Program-made: the position numbers and the translations under genes
Notes under the pieces: model-generated
Seen by the model: only the letters and a program-made list of their open reading frames with translations
Databases searched by the model: none
Told to the model about the DNA's origin: nothing
Source: Heliocidaris erythrogramma
Taxonomy: Eukaryota; Echinodermata; Echinoidea; Camarodonta; Echinometridae
NCBI GenBank assembly: GCA_025617745.1
Contig: CM046853.1
Location: forward strand, 59,233,233-59,297,232
Length of the DNA stretch: 64,000 bases
Direction: 5' to 3'
In this document: positions 13,426-26,439 of the stretch, in pieces
Position numbering within the stretch: position 1 is the first letter of the stretch
How the letters are laid out: each line of letters begins with the position of its first letter

Positions 13426-13758
13426 TGGGAATTTACATAATTGATAAACGAGAAAATTAACGGGCAAGAAAACTTTGTCAAGTTTCAGAAGTGCAAAAAG
13501 AGTTTCATGCCTCGATACATGTGAATTATGAAAATGGCTGTTGCTTCCAATTCACAAAAGTTTCTGGTTTACTGTACCCAAGTACTGATCACTATTATAT
13601 GTACATAAGTTCAAAAATAGCAACATGTCTATGACTTTTTAACTTCATGTTGCATATCTTTATCTCTAAATTAAGAGTTTAAGAAATAATCAATTTGTTT
13701 TCTTGAAGTACATATTTTCTGGAAAGGGCATGCACTTTTAGAAGCCCTTGTACATATC

Positions 13759-14347
13759 CATACTTGCCAACGTTTGGAATTCAGAAAACGGAACGCACAT
13801 TGGCAGGGTGTCCAGTAACTCCAGGAAGCTCGACCGCCACCACCGCCACCGCCGGCGGTGGTGGTGGGGCTCCCTGGAGTAAGGGGTCCAGCGGCCTGCC
13901 TCAAGGCCCCTGGCTGACACATTTCCGCTTATGGTTGCTTTTATTTTGACAGATTTTCTTCTGAAATCGAACCAAATCACACATCATGTACGACTATTTA
14001 CGTGACACGTACTGAGTACTGCGGACTCAACTTTCGGTGAGCATGAGCGACTTGCGATAGCGCTAACGTATAACGTACGTAAACGGTATATTAAACTGTA
14101 TGTAGCAAATGCATGCATGCTGTGCATATGGCTGAGGGATATGCATAGCACTATACACACAAGCGCGCTCATTATTACAAACGCCGCACGCATGTTGCGC
14201 AGTGCAATCCTCTCAGCACTCGGATGCTATGGAAAGCCGATTAGTATTAATACTATTTCCTAAAATCGGAACGTTCCGTTTTTTTATGGTTCTAAAGACT
14301 TAAAAAACGGAACGGTTCCATTAAAAACGGAACGGTTGGCATGTATG
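13759..14347. mobile_element. 0.6-kb TIR element with a GC-rich hairpin
   Basis: CATACTTGCCAAC at 13759 and (reverse strand) CATACATGCCAAC ending 14347 are inverted ends. GGAACG/CGTTCC units recur inside each end (AAAACGGAACG). The GC-rich palindrome at 13812-13884 lies near the left end. Confidence 0.6.
13812..13884. repeat. GC-rich long hairpin
   Basis: Perfect core CCACCGCCGGCGGTGG (13846-13861), extended by CCACCACC/GGTGGTGG and by ACTCCAGG/CCTGGAGT further out. In RNA this would form a strong stem of about 30 pairs with small bulges. It stands out in AT-rich DNA. Confidence 0.75.
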
Positions 14348-15228
14348 AATATCTGTAAGTCAAGAATACAATTCCTAAAATTTTCAAAACAGTTGCAAAA
14401 TTAAATAAAAACGACATGAATGAAACTAACGATAAACCATGCAATAGTTTGAACACTCTTTGTTACAAACTGTATGACATAATCTCTCCCTTTAAACCCT
14501 CTTTTAATGACCTTTTCTCTGAACACTGTCATATTACCAGATTTGTTTTACGGCATCTTTAGAATACAATCATATTATGTCTTTATAATTCATTGAAACC
14601 AATCCCCATCCATACATGATCAATGAACAGCATTATACAAGAGAGTGACAGATGGTACGAAAGAAGGAAGATGAACATGAAAAAGATGAAGAGGCAAATT
14701 TAAGTCTGATGACAGTGCAGAATTAAATCTGTCACTTTAGGATGTCATCTGCAGCCTCCTGTTATACAGAGCTGAAGGGTAATACACTCCTATAAACTGA
14801 AGGCTACGTACGGTCTAACTTATAGCTCATACAGGTCACAGCCAAAAAGAACCACTGCTTTGCTGCTACAGAATATTTAAGAAAGCAAGCTTTGGGCTAA
14901 TTCATCATCAATGGAAGTGGGAGTACCACACATATCATAACTGGGTGAATGCCCATATTTGGGTTGAATTTTTTCACTGCCACCCTCTCCAAAAATATAG
15001 GGACACAGCCTAGAATGTAATATACCTAGAATTATATTTTTTCACATCAGCACGACACTTAATGATAGTAATGAAAGTTAAAGATTTATAAAACCTGCCA
15101 TGGTCTAGGGATATATATGCACATGGTTCAATGATGCATACTCCAGTGGAAATTGCTTCCCATGAATAGCTAACACTAACCAAATTTCTAACACCAATCC
15201 TGGACCTTACACTAAGGAGTTTTCAGAT
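14348..15228. other. Noncoding stretch
   Basis: No gene or clear repeat seen. Confidence 0.6.
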
Positions 15229-15480
15229 GTGTCAACTAGAATGCTGCCCTAGATCCTCCCAGTGACAATGGACTGCTTTGTGTTGACTGCATACAAAGAA
15301 GGTGAAGCATGAAGCTAACAATGGGTGAAGCGAGGTTCACGTTTTAGAGAAGACGGCAAAACCATGTTTGACGGAGAAGCCAGTGGACGGGTGAGCCGTT
15401 CTTGCACAAAGCGTAGTATGCAGCTAACACAAAGCAGTCCATTGTAGCTGGGAAAATCTAGGATGGCGTTCAAGTCCACA
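15229..15480. mobile_element. 250-bp MITE with ~60-bp TIRs
   Basis: ACAATGGACTGCTTTGTGTT at 15264-15283 recurs on the minus strand at about 15425-15445; pairing extends outward through CCTAGAT..TCCCAG to about 15229 and 15480. Imperfect but long inverted ends, centre of about 120 bp, no gene. Confidence 0.7.
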
Positions 15481-15502
15481 CATTCGAAAGCTCACTACTA
15501 TA

Positions 15503-15520
15503 TCCCTAACCCTAACCCTC
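15503..15520 (-). repeat. Telomere-like hexamers (CCCTAA)
   Basis: TCCCTAACCCTAACCCTC, about two and a half CCCTAA units next to the MITE at 15229-15480. Confidence 0.8.
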
Positions 15521-16448
15521 AAAGAAAAATTTCTTTGACGAAATAAAGCCCAGGGCAAGCATTGTGGGAGCAAGTACAGTGTATCTGATTACCAGTAAAC
15601 ACAAATGTTGTGCCAGTATATATACAAACAAAACTTTTTATTACTTTCAATGAAGGAAAAAGTCATTTGTATTTTTTAAAAGTGAAGGAAGGATATGAGC
15701 AATAATTATGAACTGATCTATAATTTTTTATTACAATGAGAAAATGAAAAGTTCTCAGAAACACCCACACTGTCCCTACACCCAAAACTGCTTCTTACAT
15801 TTCATATTGCCGACAGTCTCTCTTTCACTTCCCACGCAGTACTCAGACAATAATCTACTATGGATTCACATCAAACATCCTCTTGAAACAAAAAATATTG
15901 ACACGTCAAGTCACGTTTAAGCCCAAGTATAGTTTTGTTTACCCAGAAAACATTTGTTTTCAGATACTTCATATTTTAAGGCTACTGTCATGTTTTTCTC
16001 TTTTGTACTGCAATACAAAAACTTAGAGCTAAAAGAATTACAGTATGATGCCCAGGGTTGTAAATTCAAACAGGTGTGTGTAAAACCAATGGACAGCTAT
16101 TATATGTGTTTGCAGATTTGTATGAACCTCTGTGAGATTATACTACAGTGGGGTGGGCTAGGCATAGCCATCGTTCAGCAATATCAAAGTTCTTTCTTTA
16201 AGAGTTTCCCACTGAATTTCACTGGAAATCAATCAGCATTAAACTATATGTGGAATATGTATCTTTGGATACCAGTGGGACAATATAATACCATATTCAA
16301 CAAGTGACAATATATCTAATGCTGTGTTTGCTTAAAGAACATATTATTTACCCCATTCTCTTGTAAAATCCCACGAGTTGATAATCCCTTTCTCCCATCT
16401 GTGACAGTTTCATGTTCATTGAACATCCAGTACTGATTGGTCTGAACC

Positions 16449-16666
16449 TGGGGGTGTTTCACAAAAAGTTAAGTTTGACTTAAAGTCATGCATAAGTGCC
16501 AATGCGCATACGGTATTAAACATGTAAGCTCATTGGTAGATTACCCAATAGAGCGTGTCCCCGGAGCATGATCTGATCAATGTGGTGAGGCGTAATATAC
16601 AGCATGCAACTAGGAATTTAAGTGCGACTTTAAGTCCAACTTAACTCTTTGTGAAACACCCCCCAG
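16449..16666. mobile_element. 220-bp MITE
   Basis: GGGGGTGTTTCACAAAAAGT at the left and (reverse strand) GGGGGGTGTTTCACAAAGAG at the right; inverted ends of about 40 bp continue into TTAAGTTTGACTTAAAGTC/TTAAGTTGGACTTAAAGTC. The GTGTTTCACAAAGAGTTAAG end is a common type in marine invertebrate genomes. Confidence 0.8.
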
Positions 16667-18008
16667 AATAGCAGACTTAACAATCTTCTTTGAACAATAA
16701 CATTTTGACAGATTACTGCCACCTCTTTACATTTTCTGATATCTGAATACTACATTAATTTTTGTGCACTAGGAAAATTTATTAGTTGAAAGTTGTTCAT
16801 TTTGCAGCATTGTTGTGTCCTTGTAACCAGGAGTGTCACGTTTTTAGGTTTACAGTATTTAGGTCAAAAGATTAACACAATTTTTGGTTTCTTCCAACTA
16901 ATTTGGTGACTAAGCTCTATGATTAAGCCATGTAATTATCTGTGACTCAGAATTTAAAGAAGTAAAATAAACTCTTACTTGTGAAAAGAGTAGATGCACA
17001 CCTACTGCATATCACAACATAATAAATTAGGGTTCATAAGGGAGTATAAGAAGTTATTTACTGTTCTTATTTGCCTTTATTTGTTAATTTCTATAATTAC
17101 ATTCCTATAAATGAATTAAAAGATAAATATGCCACACATAAATTATGTATAATTCATTACATGAATGAGAATCTAAAAAATAATTGATCAAGTCCCCTAA
17201 AACAAAACAGCTATTGTGAGACCAATCACCCTAATGAATATATCTATATAATGTCTATTGAAATGTAAGATTTAAAGTATGGTGGATCAAGTTAATTTGC
17301 ATCAACAAGGCTGCATCTGAGTGTGCCATGACTGCACAAACACCATTTTATTTGGTTTTTCACTCTTCATGAGAAATATAGTACACTCTTCCTTTTCGAG
17401 GGAAAATTGTTTTCCAACAAAAACGATAATTCGCTTAATGAATCTCTTATAAGAGATATATCTACAAATTACAATGATAGCAAAGCTCGCTATTTCAAAG
17501 TTTTGTAACATGTACATACAATCAATTACGCTTCTGAGAATTGCCCCTTCCCCCAAAACAAAACAAAAAACAAAAACAAAACAAAAACAAACATAAACAA
17601 AGCAAATCAAGAAACAAACAAAACAAAACGAAAAAAAACCTCTATCTGAAATATAGAATAGTTCCCCTATTGAATGCCTTATCATATGTATGATTGCTAT
17701 GTATATAAATTGAAATTATATTCAATAAAAGTGAAAGAAGATTATACCTGTTTTATCAAAATGTTTAAAAATCTCAGCAAAAAATGTATGTAGCAATTAA
17801 TGCCTTCTGTGTCAATATAATAATAATAATACTAAATGTAACTTATATAGCGCCAAATCCACTCTGTGGAGTGCTCAGGGCGCATGTAGAAATTAGTTCA
17901 GAATTGAAGAGAAATGTTTTTACATGATTTTTAAAAGAATCAGATATAAACATCTCCAAGTATTGTTTACATTATGCTAATACAAATATCAACTTATTAT
18001 CCATAACC
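16667..18008. other. Noncoding stretch
   Basis: Contains an AAAAC-rich tract (17560-17635) that produces a false Phe/Cys-rich frame on the minus strand, and the SINE fragment at 17818-17890. Confidence 0.6.
17818..17890 (-). mobile_element. Minus-strand SINE 3' fragment
   Basis: TAATAATAAT followed by TTATATAGCGCCAAATCC and GAGTGCTCAGGGCGCATG: the GCGCTATATAA...ATTATTATTA end read from the other strand. Only the 3' part remains. Confidence 0.6.
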
Positions 18009-18192
18009 AAATTTTTCAGTGCCGATGTCAAATATTTGTGACAGATAGACCTTCACATGAAAGGTATATGGTGGTCAATAAATATCAAAATTTTGAGCAC
18101 AAATTTTTCAGTGCCGATGTCAAATATTTGTGACAGATAGACCTTCACATGAAAGGTATATGGTGGTCAATAAATATCAAAATTTTGAGCAT
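18009..18192 (+). repeat. 92-bp tandem duplication, apparently perfect
   Basis: 18009-18100 is repeated at 18101-18192 (AAATTTTTCAGTGCCGATGT...). I see no difference by eye, so it is recent or an assembly artefact. Confidence 0.93.
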
Positions 18193-18749
18193 AAATCAAG
18201 CATTTTAAATATATGATTATGAATATATTCTACCACAGAACTTTTCAGAGAAAATTGCACATTTTAAAAAAGATATTACCTTATTTCAACATTAAATATT
18301 AGTAAACAAATGAGAAACCAAAAAATAATGGACAAAAAAGAAACCCAAATGTAATTTTCAATAATTCGTATGCATACATTTGAGTAAAGTAATGTTTAGT
18401 ATCATAAGAAATTGTAATAAATTTCCTACAAGTTTTGTACACAATATTTTGTGAAATGATAGATGGTTAATGAAGTGCAGACATTTGAAAAGTAAGCATT
18501 GATCATGTTTGGTAAAATTTTGATGAGAGCTAAACCCCTTGGCACAGTACGAGTTAATACTGAATTACGGTAATTTTCACAGGATGAGGAGGTTGACTCT
18601 TGACGCTCAATAAATCAGTGGGCTAAATCTTCCCAGTTAAATCTAGTCAAAAGTTAGTACGTTTTGATGAATATACAAAAATAGCAGCCCAAGTGATTGT
18701 TCAATGAATGTAGCACGGGGAAGAGAAATAACCCCAGCTGGGATACAAG

Positions 18750-19558
18750 GCAATAATGAAGCTAGCCTCTACTCGAGGCGATGTGCTGCACTTTTGATCC
18801 CCTGGTCGATCCTCGAAACCCGCGGAATCATCCTCTGATCATTGCGTGGGAAGTCTTGCTCAGCACATACATGTAGCCTCTACGCACTCGTCAACGTTAC
18901 TTGTTGTTTTATTTTTAACTTTGAAAACTTTCGTCAATTTTCTACGAAAATCTTTCATGAATAATTCAGTTCCTGGTAGAGAAAATGAACCAGTCAATAG
19001 CTTCTGTGACGTGCCTTGAAGAGACCGCTTAGCTGATTCCAACCATGCTGGGGAAAGTAAAAATTTGTTATCGCAAATAGGACATGATAATTTCCACATA
19101 TACAAGAAAAGTAGGACTGTTGACCATTTAAAAAAAAAAATGAACAAACATCTATTTGTGAGTGGAATTTTTATCATGAGAAAAGAAAAGTATACTTAAT
19201 TTCAGCTTTATCCAGCTATCTACCCTTTTCGGTCCCCACTGAATAATGGAAGAGCTCAATCTTTTCCGTTACGGTTCCTTTTATTGATTGGTTACATGCG
19301 ATGAACAATAGAGTTCAGTGCTTACTATTAAATGTAACTGTGTGTTAAAAACGTAAACGAGTTGTACTGCCCTATTTGGGAAGGTTGTTGAATGTTGCAT
19401 ATAGTCTCGGTGGTCTTGAATATATGCATATTGATGACGTTGACAGGCGGCTTCTGTCGACTTCCCGCGCAATCAGAGGACTATTCCGAGTGTTTCGAGG
19501 ATCGACCAGATCGACAGAGCAGCACAGCCGCCTTGATTGAAGGCTATAATGAAGCAAG
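18750..19558. mobile_element. 0.8-kb TIR element
   Basis: CTGGTCGATCCTCGAAAC near 18800 recurs on the minus strand near 19493-19510, and pairing extends through CGGAAT..TCCTCTGAT and GGGAAGTC. Arms of about 110 bp. The interior has no trusted gene. Confidence 0.65.
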
Positions 19559-20698
19559 CTTGGAGCATATTAGGAAAATCAACTTCCTTGTCTGCTCTTT
19601 AATAGTTATTCTTAGGATTATCAAGTCTCTTGGTTGTAGAGTGAGGAATGTACAACCCTATCATGTAAAAAAAATTATACAGCAGGTATATTTGTATGAT
19701 CCAAGAAGGAAGAGAAAAAATTTACATGTCATCTCCTGAGAGCTAGAAGAGTGTGAAATCTATGCTAATTAAAAGAATGTAAAAGTTAAGGTCTGTCTGG
19801 CTGTTAGCAGCACTAACCATACATACATGTCCATGTATCAAAGTTAATAGATGATGTTACTAGTATCACTATCAGAAACAAAATAAAGCATTGATCAGCA
19901 TTTTGCAAGTAAATACATATTTTACAATTCAACCCCCTCCTTCTCCACACAAAAAAGTTATAGACCTAAATAAATGTACCACATTCAGGTTTGGTATATC
20001 TGAACATAATTAATAGCCATAGTAAATGGTAGAAGTCATTGGGAATAAATCACACATTTTCTTAATACCATTCATCATATTTAAGTGGATTTAAAGGAAA
20101 TAAAAATTGCCTTCAATGTGAGATAAAGATTAAGGACAGAGAGAAAAGGTGAAAGAGAGAGACAGCATTGTGGATGGAGGAATTCTATAATGACACACAA
20201 AATAATTTTTACTGAACTTTGATTTTCCATATTGAAAAATAAAACACTTAGCAGAATCTTTGATAGGAATCTGTTGTTTCTAAAGACAACCTGTCACTCA
20301 CTTCCTACTCAAATATGACGAGTTACACGTAGATGAAAAGATATCCTACATAAGTGACCAAATCAAGTGGTTCCTACGGTTCAGGGGAACATAAGGGGTA
20401 CAGCTATTCCAGGTCAACAAAGTGATGTGGGAGTATTTTTTTTTCTGTCTTCTTGACTTTCATTTTTGTTTTTCTTTATCTATTCTTTCACTTTTCCCTT
20501 TCATACTCTGACTTCATTTGTCTTCCCACAGCCAAAAGAGCATTAACTCACATACACAGGAATAACACCCTTTTCGCTCTAAACACTGTTCTCTTTGCTT
20601 CTGTTTCATATCATACTCTAAAACATTAACATCCTGATTGAGAAGTGATCCAACATTTTCCCTGGCAACATGGTGCTCCGGGCTTTATAAAGATAAAA

Positions 20699-20753
20699 GG
20701 TTAGGGTTAGGGTTGTAATTGAGTTTTAGATCCAGTTTAGGGTTAGGGTTAGG
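20699..20753 (+). repeat. Telomere-like hexamers (TTAGGG), two clusters
   Basis: GGTTAGGGTTAGGGTTG at 20699-20715 and TTTAGGGTTAGGGTTAGG at 20736-20753, oriented opposite to those at 15503. Just before the TIR element at 20816. Confidence 0.85.
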
Positions 20754-20815
20754 AGCATCATGTTTGGTCCAGGGTTGAAGTTAGGAATTTGGTTAATGTA
20801 GGAAATAGATTATTT

Positions 20816-21427
20816 CGTTACTGTTTTCACGAAGTGACAGTTGAGCATGAAACTAAAAGAAAGTTAGTTTTGAATAAATCGCTTTCAAAGTTTTAAAGCA
20901 TAATCTCATCCTCTTTAGTGTATGAAGGTTGAATAAATTTTATATCCTGGGGTAGACCACATTTCAATGTTTAGTTCTATGTTTAATTATTTGCATATTC
21001 TTTTTTATATTTTGGGGGAAAATAAGCTGTAAACATAACCGTCATTTCGTGAAAACACAAAATTCAAGGACGTGCTTATGATTTGTTTTCACGAAGCGAC
21101 GGCTCTCAGCCGCGCATGTGTAAAACATATGGGACTTGATGACCGCGCATTTAAGCGTCATTGCGCGTAAACACAAATTCAAACGCGCTGTTTTTTTGTT
21201 TTCACGAAGTGACGGGTCTCAGCCGCGCACTTCATGAAAACAGAAAATCTTTTTACTAGGTATTTTCTTGTTGACGTTATCACCATAGTTACATAATTAG
21301 ACATTATTATGATCTGAAACTTTGTGAGGTTCAAGATGTTAGTGAATGATGTCCAAAAATGCAAAAAACTCAAATTTGAAAAAATATGCGATTTTCCTCA
21401 CTCCCGTCACTTTGTGAAAACATAACG
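20816..21427. mobile_element. 0.6-kb TIR element with repeated TTTTCACGAAGTGACGG
   Basis: Left CGTTACTGTTTTCACGAAGT and right (reverse strand) CGTTATGTTTTCACAAAGTG are inverted ends. The same motif recurs inside as GTTTTCACGAAGCGACGGCT (21084) and GTTTTCACGAAGTGACGGGT (21199), each followed by CTCAGCCGCGCA, so the element carries its own internal direct repeats. Confidence 0.65.
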
Positions 21428-22689
21428 ATTTGTTGCCAGAGCATATGTTGTCGAACTGGATGAGATGCAATAAAGATTGTGCTTTTCTATACCTCCAATG
21501 AGCTAAGATAGTTTCATGCTATGATAACAATTTACAAAGTCCATCTTTCCTACATACTAGTCCTGCTAAACAGCAAAAATCATAGTAGAATGCCGTACAA
21601 AATGTAGAACCTATACTTCATCAATACTTTTTCATGGGAAATAACATTGAATAACATTGGTCTGAAAGGACTTTGTCAGAACACTTTTGCTATATGATTA
21701 GTATATTACATAGTCAGCTTCCAAATGCTGAGGAGAGAGGAATGACAAACAAATTCATCCCTTAAAATAGAATGCCTTACATTGAAACAATCATGTTTGA
21801 ATTGTTTATTTTTCATGTGCATCATATATATCATACAGAATTAAATCTTTTTAGACGGGGCCTGGTCTATACAAACCTCTTTTTCTAAAGTAGTGTAGGT
21901 CCCTCAACGTAATAACTGTTCTTTTGCATGAATTGCAAAAAAGGAAAATGAAATGCATAAAATTTTACAATGTGTCTATTAGAAAAATTATAATGTAAAG
22001 CAATAAAACAAAGTTTGAATGAAAGCTTTGTGTTAGGTTACACGTAGACTTACATTAATGTATCTATGTCTTCAAAATACACAATCATTCCATTTTGTAC
22101 ATTAAATCTGAAAGATAAAGTTGTTTGTTTTTAATACAAATATGGAATGATTTTGTTTTCTGAAAGGTATGTAAAAACAATTAACTGTTACCAATAAATA
22201 ACTTCTGTCTATTGTTCATCTCAAGTCAAATCACGATCATTTTTTAAAATTGATGATTCACAGGATTTATATGGTAAATATTCCTGATAATGATATCATT
22301 TTTTCTTCAACTTTTTAAATAATAACAGAAAAGAGCAAATTATGAAGGTATTTGAAGCTCACCATGTGTCACTGTTTGCAAGTCCTCCCCAAGTCAAAGT
22401 CAAGTATGGTGATTGATGTTATTCCTTGAATATAATACCTCTGGATAAGCTACACTCCAGTCCAATCAAATAACAACAGCTTTCATACTCCAGCCGGCTT
22501 CCTTCCACTTTGACTCTCTAAACAAGGACGGCTCACCCGATCTTTTCAAAATAATAAAGCTGTGCAGTTTTTATGGTTTGTTGTGTAAGATAAACTTGTG
22601 ACTCCAATATTCCAGTCAAATGTTATGTGTACGGAGAGCTGTAGGTAGCGTGGAAAAGTTTTTTTTTTAGAGTTTCGAGAAGGGTTCGG

Positions 22690-22935
22690 CTGTACATAAG
22701 AGGAAGCAAACAATACAACGTTCCCCCTTCCTCGCGGCGCGGAGCACACACAGGGTATTGCGGCTAATGCCCAACAGTGCACAATCGCATGTGTGTGTAT
22801 GTATGTGTGTGAGGGGTAGATTGAAACCTTGTGCTGTTGCTCGAAGTAGGAGCGCCGCATTGAGACGTACTTCCTGATGCGCGGAGCACGGTGAGTCACC
22901 TGTACACCTCGACGCTGTCAATGCATTTGCACTTC
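22690..22935. other. CpG-rich island without a recognised gene
   Basis: A stretch with several CGCGGCGCGG/GCGCGGAGCAC motifs in otherwise AT-rich DNA. A donor-like GCACG|GTGAGT lies at 22887-22897 on the + strand, so it could be a promoter with a first noncoding exon. No start codon or domain supports a gene here. Confidence 0.35.
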
Positions 22936-23900
22936 CTTGATGAGTGCAACCAGAGACACACACAAAAACAGAGATCTGGCAGAAATTTCAGGAAGGGCTC
23001 CAAACACAAGATTTATAAGTCTTAATCTCAGCTGTGAAACATCAATTGTATATATGCTTCCTTTTGAAAGTGGAGTTTTGTATACAGTTCATTGTGTCTT
23101 GGGTGAATTGAGAGGATTATACATCCCTCATTAGATGATTAACTGTCTTTTATAAATCATTTCCTTCCTATCAATTTGTAGAGATAAAGAGGTGCGTTAA
23201 TTCAGGGCTATGCAGGTGCCAAGGTTCTGAGAGATCATTTGAAAGAGGCTCCTTCATGCACAGTGATAACTGGTAGCAGTTTGTTTTATGTTTCACTCCA
23301 GGTTGATTTGTTTAAAAGATGTTCACCCCTACCATCCCATGGGCGGCAAATCCCGCCCCAAAAATGTGAGTGTTGAACATTTTGTTTAGGCTCAGAATGG
23401 CTTGAAAGTTCTTCCTCATACAGAAACCAGTGCTTCCAATATAATGTTTATTCCTATGCAATAAATCTTTGCCCAGTTTGCTTAAGAAAAAAACTCATTG
23501 AATGTTAATATTCAACTCATGAAAGTTCATTTTTGACAATTGCTCATAAATCTGGTGGCATGGAAGGGGTTAAGTATCATCTATGAAATTGTTACTTTTA
23601 ATGTTGCACATTATGATAAACAATAGTTTTAGCTGTAAAGTCTCTTGATAAAGACAAGCCTGCCTTTTCAAATTTTCTTTTGTTTTACTGCTTTTCTCTG
23701 AAGTGCTCATTAGTGGTAAATGTGTATTGCAGTAACTATCATTTTATCAACAAGAGAAGGCCTATAGAGATGAAGGGTGCAGGGGTTGCTCTAGTGCAAT
23801 AATCAAAAATTCATTGCTCTGTAAGATTGTTAGTTTTATAAAGTTTCTTTGAATCAATATCTAGGGATATCACAGACCCACTGAAGTGAAAGCTAGGAAA

Positions 23901-23917
23901 GGGGGGGGGGGGGGGGG
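23901..23917. repeat. Run of 17 G
   Basis: Uninterrupted G run. Comparable runs lie at 55174, 55371 and 62699; length in the assembly may be unreliable. Confidence 0.95.
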
Positions 23918-24872
23918 TCAAGCACTTGCTCCTACTTTTTGAGACCTAAAGGAACTGCATCAATTTGGTAGTTTGCTTGCTTTCAGCATCATATTTTTAT
24001 TATCACAACAGTACATCAAAGACGGGAAGATTTTTTATTACCTGATCATTTCAATACAATGACAATTCATTTCTATACTGGAGCAAAGTACCAAAGTGAG
24101 CATTAGAAATACTTATTATTATTATTATATTGAACATATAATTTAGTGAATATCAAATTTTATTGAACCTTGCAAATGCAAATGATTTTTTCAAAACATG
24201 TCATGGGATATTAAAATACTTTATTCAAAAGTACACAATACACTATTACACACTTTATTAAGCATAAAATATTAACCATCAATGAAACCTACATATTAAA
24301 GTACATTGATCTGTCATGTGTTGATGACTGTTACCTATAAATTTGGCACTGGAAACAGAAAGACATATAGTAGTTTGTTATTTCTGTGATTAAGTACTAT
24401 GACAACTCCACGATTTTACCTTGATTATAGGGGTACCAGGCCTACAGGTAATCTAGCAAGATTTAAATCCCTCTGTCATTTTCAGATTAAAGGCACATTT
24501 GGGGGGTTCTCAACAAATATATCTCAAAGTGTTTGGGGTTCTATATTGTATTATTCCCTTCAGGAAATCAAATTTGTATCTCCCCATTTTTAACAAAGTT
24601 TTTTTCATGGAATACAATTAAAAAATCATCCGAAAGAGGCAAATATCTCATTCAACTTACCAAACAATATGTCTTTTGCCTGAAGCTCTGCACAATGCTT
24701 CCCGAAGTCACAATTTGGACCACTTTCATTTCTCAACAAAGAAGTAAAAGGCAACCAATCACCAAAAAATGTATATCATTAAAAGATATATAACTTCAAC
24801 CAAAAAAATCTATGCCAGACAGGAATGAAAGAGCATACAGGGGGAAAAAAATCATTTCATATCAAGGTGCAC

Positions 24873-25253
24873 AAGGGAGTTAAACGTACTTCATCTCTTT
24901 TGCATCCCTAAATTTTGAATTTGTGAGATTATGCGATAAATTACAAAAGAATTATAATTGGAAAACTTGTGCGGATGTGAAAAGGATTATAAATTATTAA
25001 ATAAATATTAACAACAATTTGGTAACACTTTATTTTCTTTGACTAAAAAAAAATATTGTGTAATTTTTTAAATTATTTTTTTACCGTTATACTAGCACAT
25101 GTACTTGCCTTGATTTCTGAATAGCTCCCTCTGCGACAAAAGCAAGATTTTAATTTCTTACAAAGGAGTTATAGAACTTGTGACCTTGAAATTTCATAAG
25201 GGGGATGCTTTTGTCGCAAGTATGCAAAAGGGATGAAGTACCTTTAACTCACA
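24873..25253. mobile_element. 380-bp MITE
   Basis: Left GGGAGTTAAACGTACTTCAT and, on the other strand of the right end, TGAGTTAAAGGTACTTCATC: about 34-bp inverted ends continuing through CTCTTTTGCAT/CCCTTTTGCAT. No coding sequence. Confidence 0.75.
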
Positions 25254-26439
25254 ATTAACTCTAGTATGTGTGCTTGCCCAGACTTTAATAGATTAGTCCA
25301 GATTGTAGATTAGTCTACTCACATGCGGCTTTTGCCTATTTGGAGTGTATCTAAACTTGCAATATATATATGTAGAAGTAATAAACCCGATCATCTAACA
25401 ACAATTTTTTGAGGTGATTTATCCCTTTAGATATTACCTTTAAGAATTGAGGTGCAGGACAAATACTAAGTATAAACCTGACGCATGGAGCCGACATTCT
25501 CCACATAATCTTCTGTTAGTAACTGACCTAAAAAATCTTGCTTCACCCTTACTTTGAGCCACTCTTCAATATTGATAGTGACTAACAGCTAGATGAAAAA
25601 ACACCTGTTGTGTATAACATGAGGCTAAGGGTTGCCATGGTTTGATAAGGTCCAAAATTATAAGTTAACAGTTCACCCTCAAGAATGTAAATTACATCAT
25701 GCAGTATGTAGCTACCTACTGCCTCAATATAAATCAAAGAAAGATGTTCTGCTCAAAGAGGAAGAGTATCAGAACAGTATAATAAATCATGCTTCATGAA
25801 AGTGTCAAATTATATAATGTTTGTCCATAGAGCTTTGTCAAGTAATGGCTTGAATTTGTATATTACAAAGTATTCAAAACTGCTTAAATATGTATCCCAT
25901 TAGGTGTACTGCCATGCAGGCATGGATGCAAATTATATTACAATGAACTTGGAGGAGACAATTAAAGACTGTTTCTCTCTCTAATAATGGTGATTATACA
26001 GACATTTAGAATTCTTAGATATGAATCATTAGTAAATTTAAAACACAGGGTTCAACATGAACTGGAATCTTCTTCATACAGATCTCTAAAATTCACTCCT
26101 TACCCCCAGAGAAAATTTGGAGAAATGTTTAACAGCTTATATATCAAATTGAAGTCACACTGTAAAACTATGCAAGTCCACTATCAAATGAATTGAAATA
26201 CATAGTATCGTCTGTTTGGAGCCAGAAGGGCAATAAGTCATGTACTTTCACAGAGTTTATAACGCCTTTCTGTCTCTCAATACACGGTATGTAGTCACTA
26301 AGTAATTCCATGAGGTAATTTACGACATATGCTCATACACTCAATTTCTTGAGTTATGGATATGTAAAAAAATTGTCAATCATACTTAATTTTTATGATT
26401 CCTTGTATATTTTGCCTGACTCACAAATTAACAAATAAC

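Larger units (their letters stand above)
21428..24872. other. Noncoding stretch with a CpG-rich patch
   Basis: Apart from 22690-22935 and the G run at 23901, nothing is recognised. Confidence 0.55.

Noticed and set aside
17302..17685. 127-codon minus-strand frame rich in Phe and Cys
   Set aside because: Produced by an AAAAC-rich tract; no domain and no splice support.
22667..22963. Minus-strand frames in the CpG-rich patch
   Set aside because: Two overlapping frames without domains; GC-rich DNA has few stops by chance.
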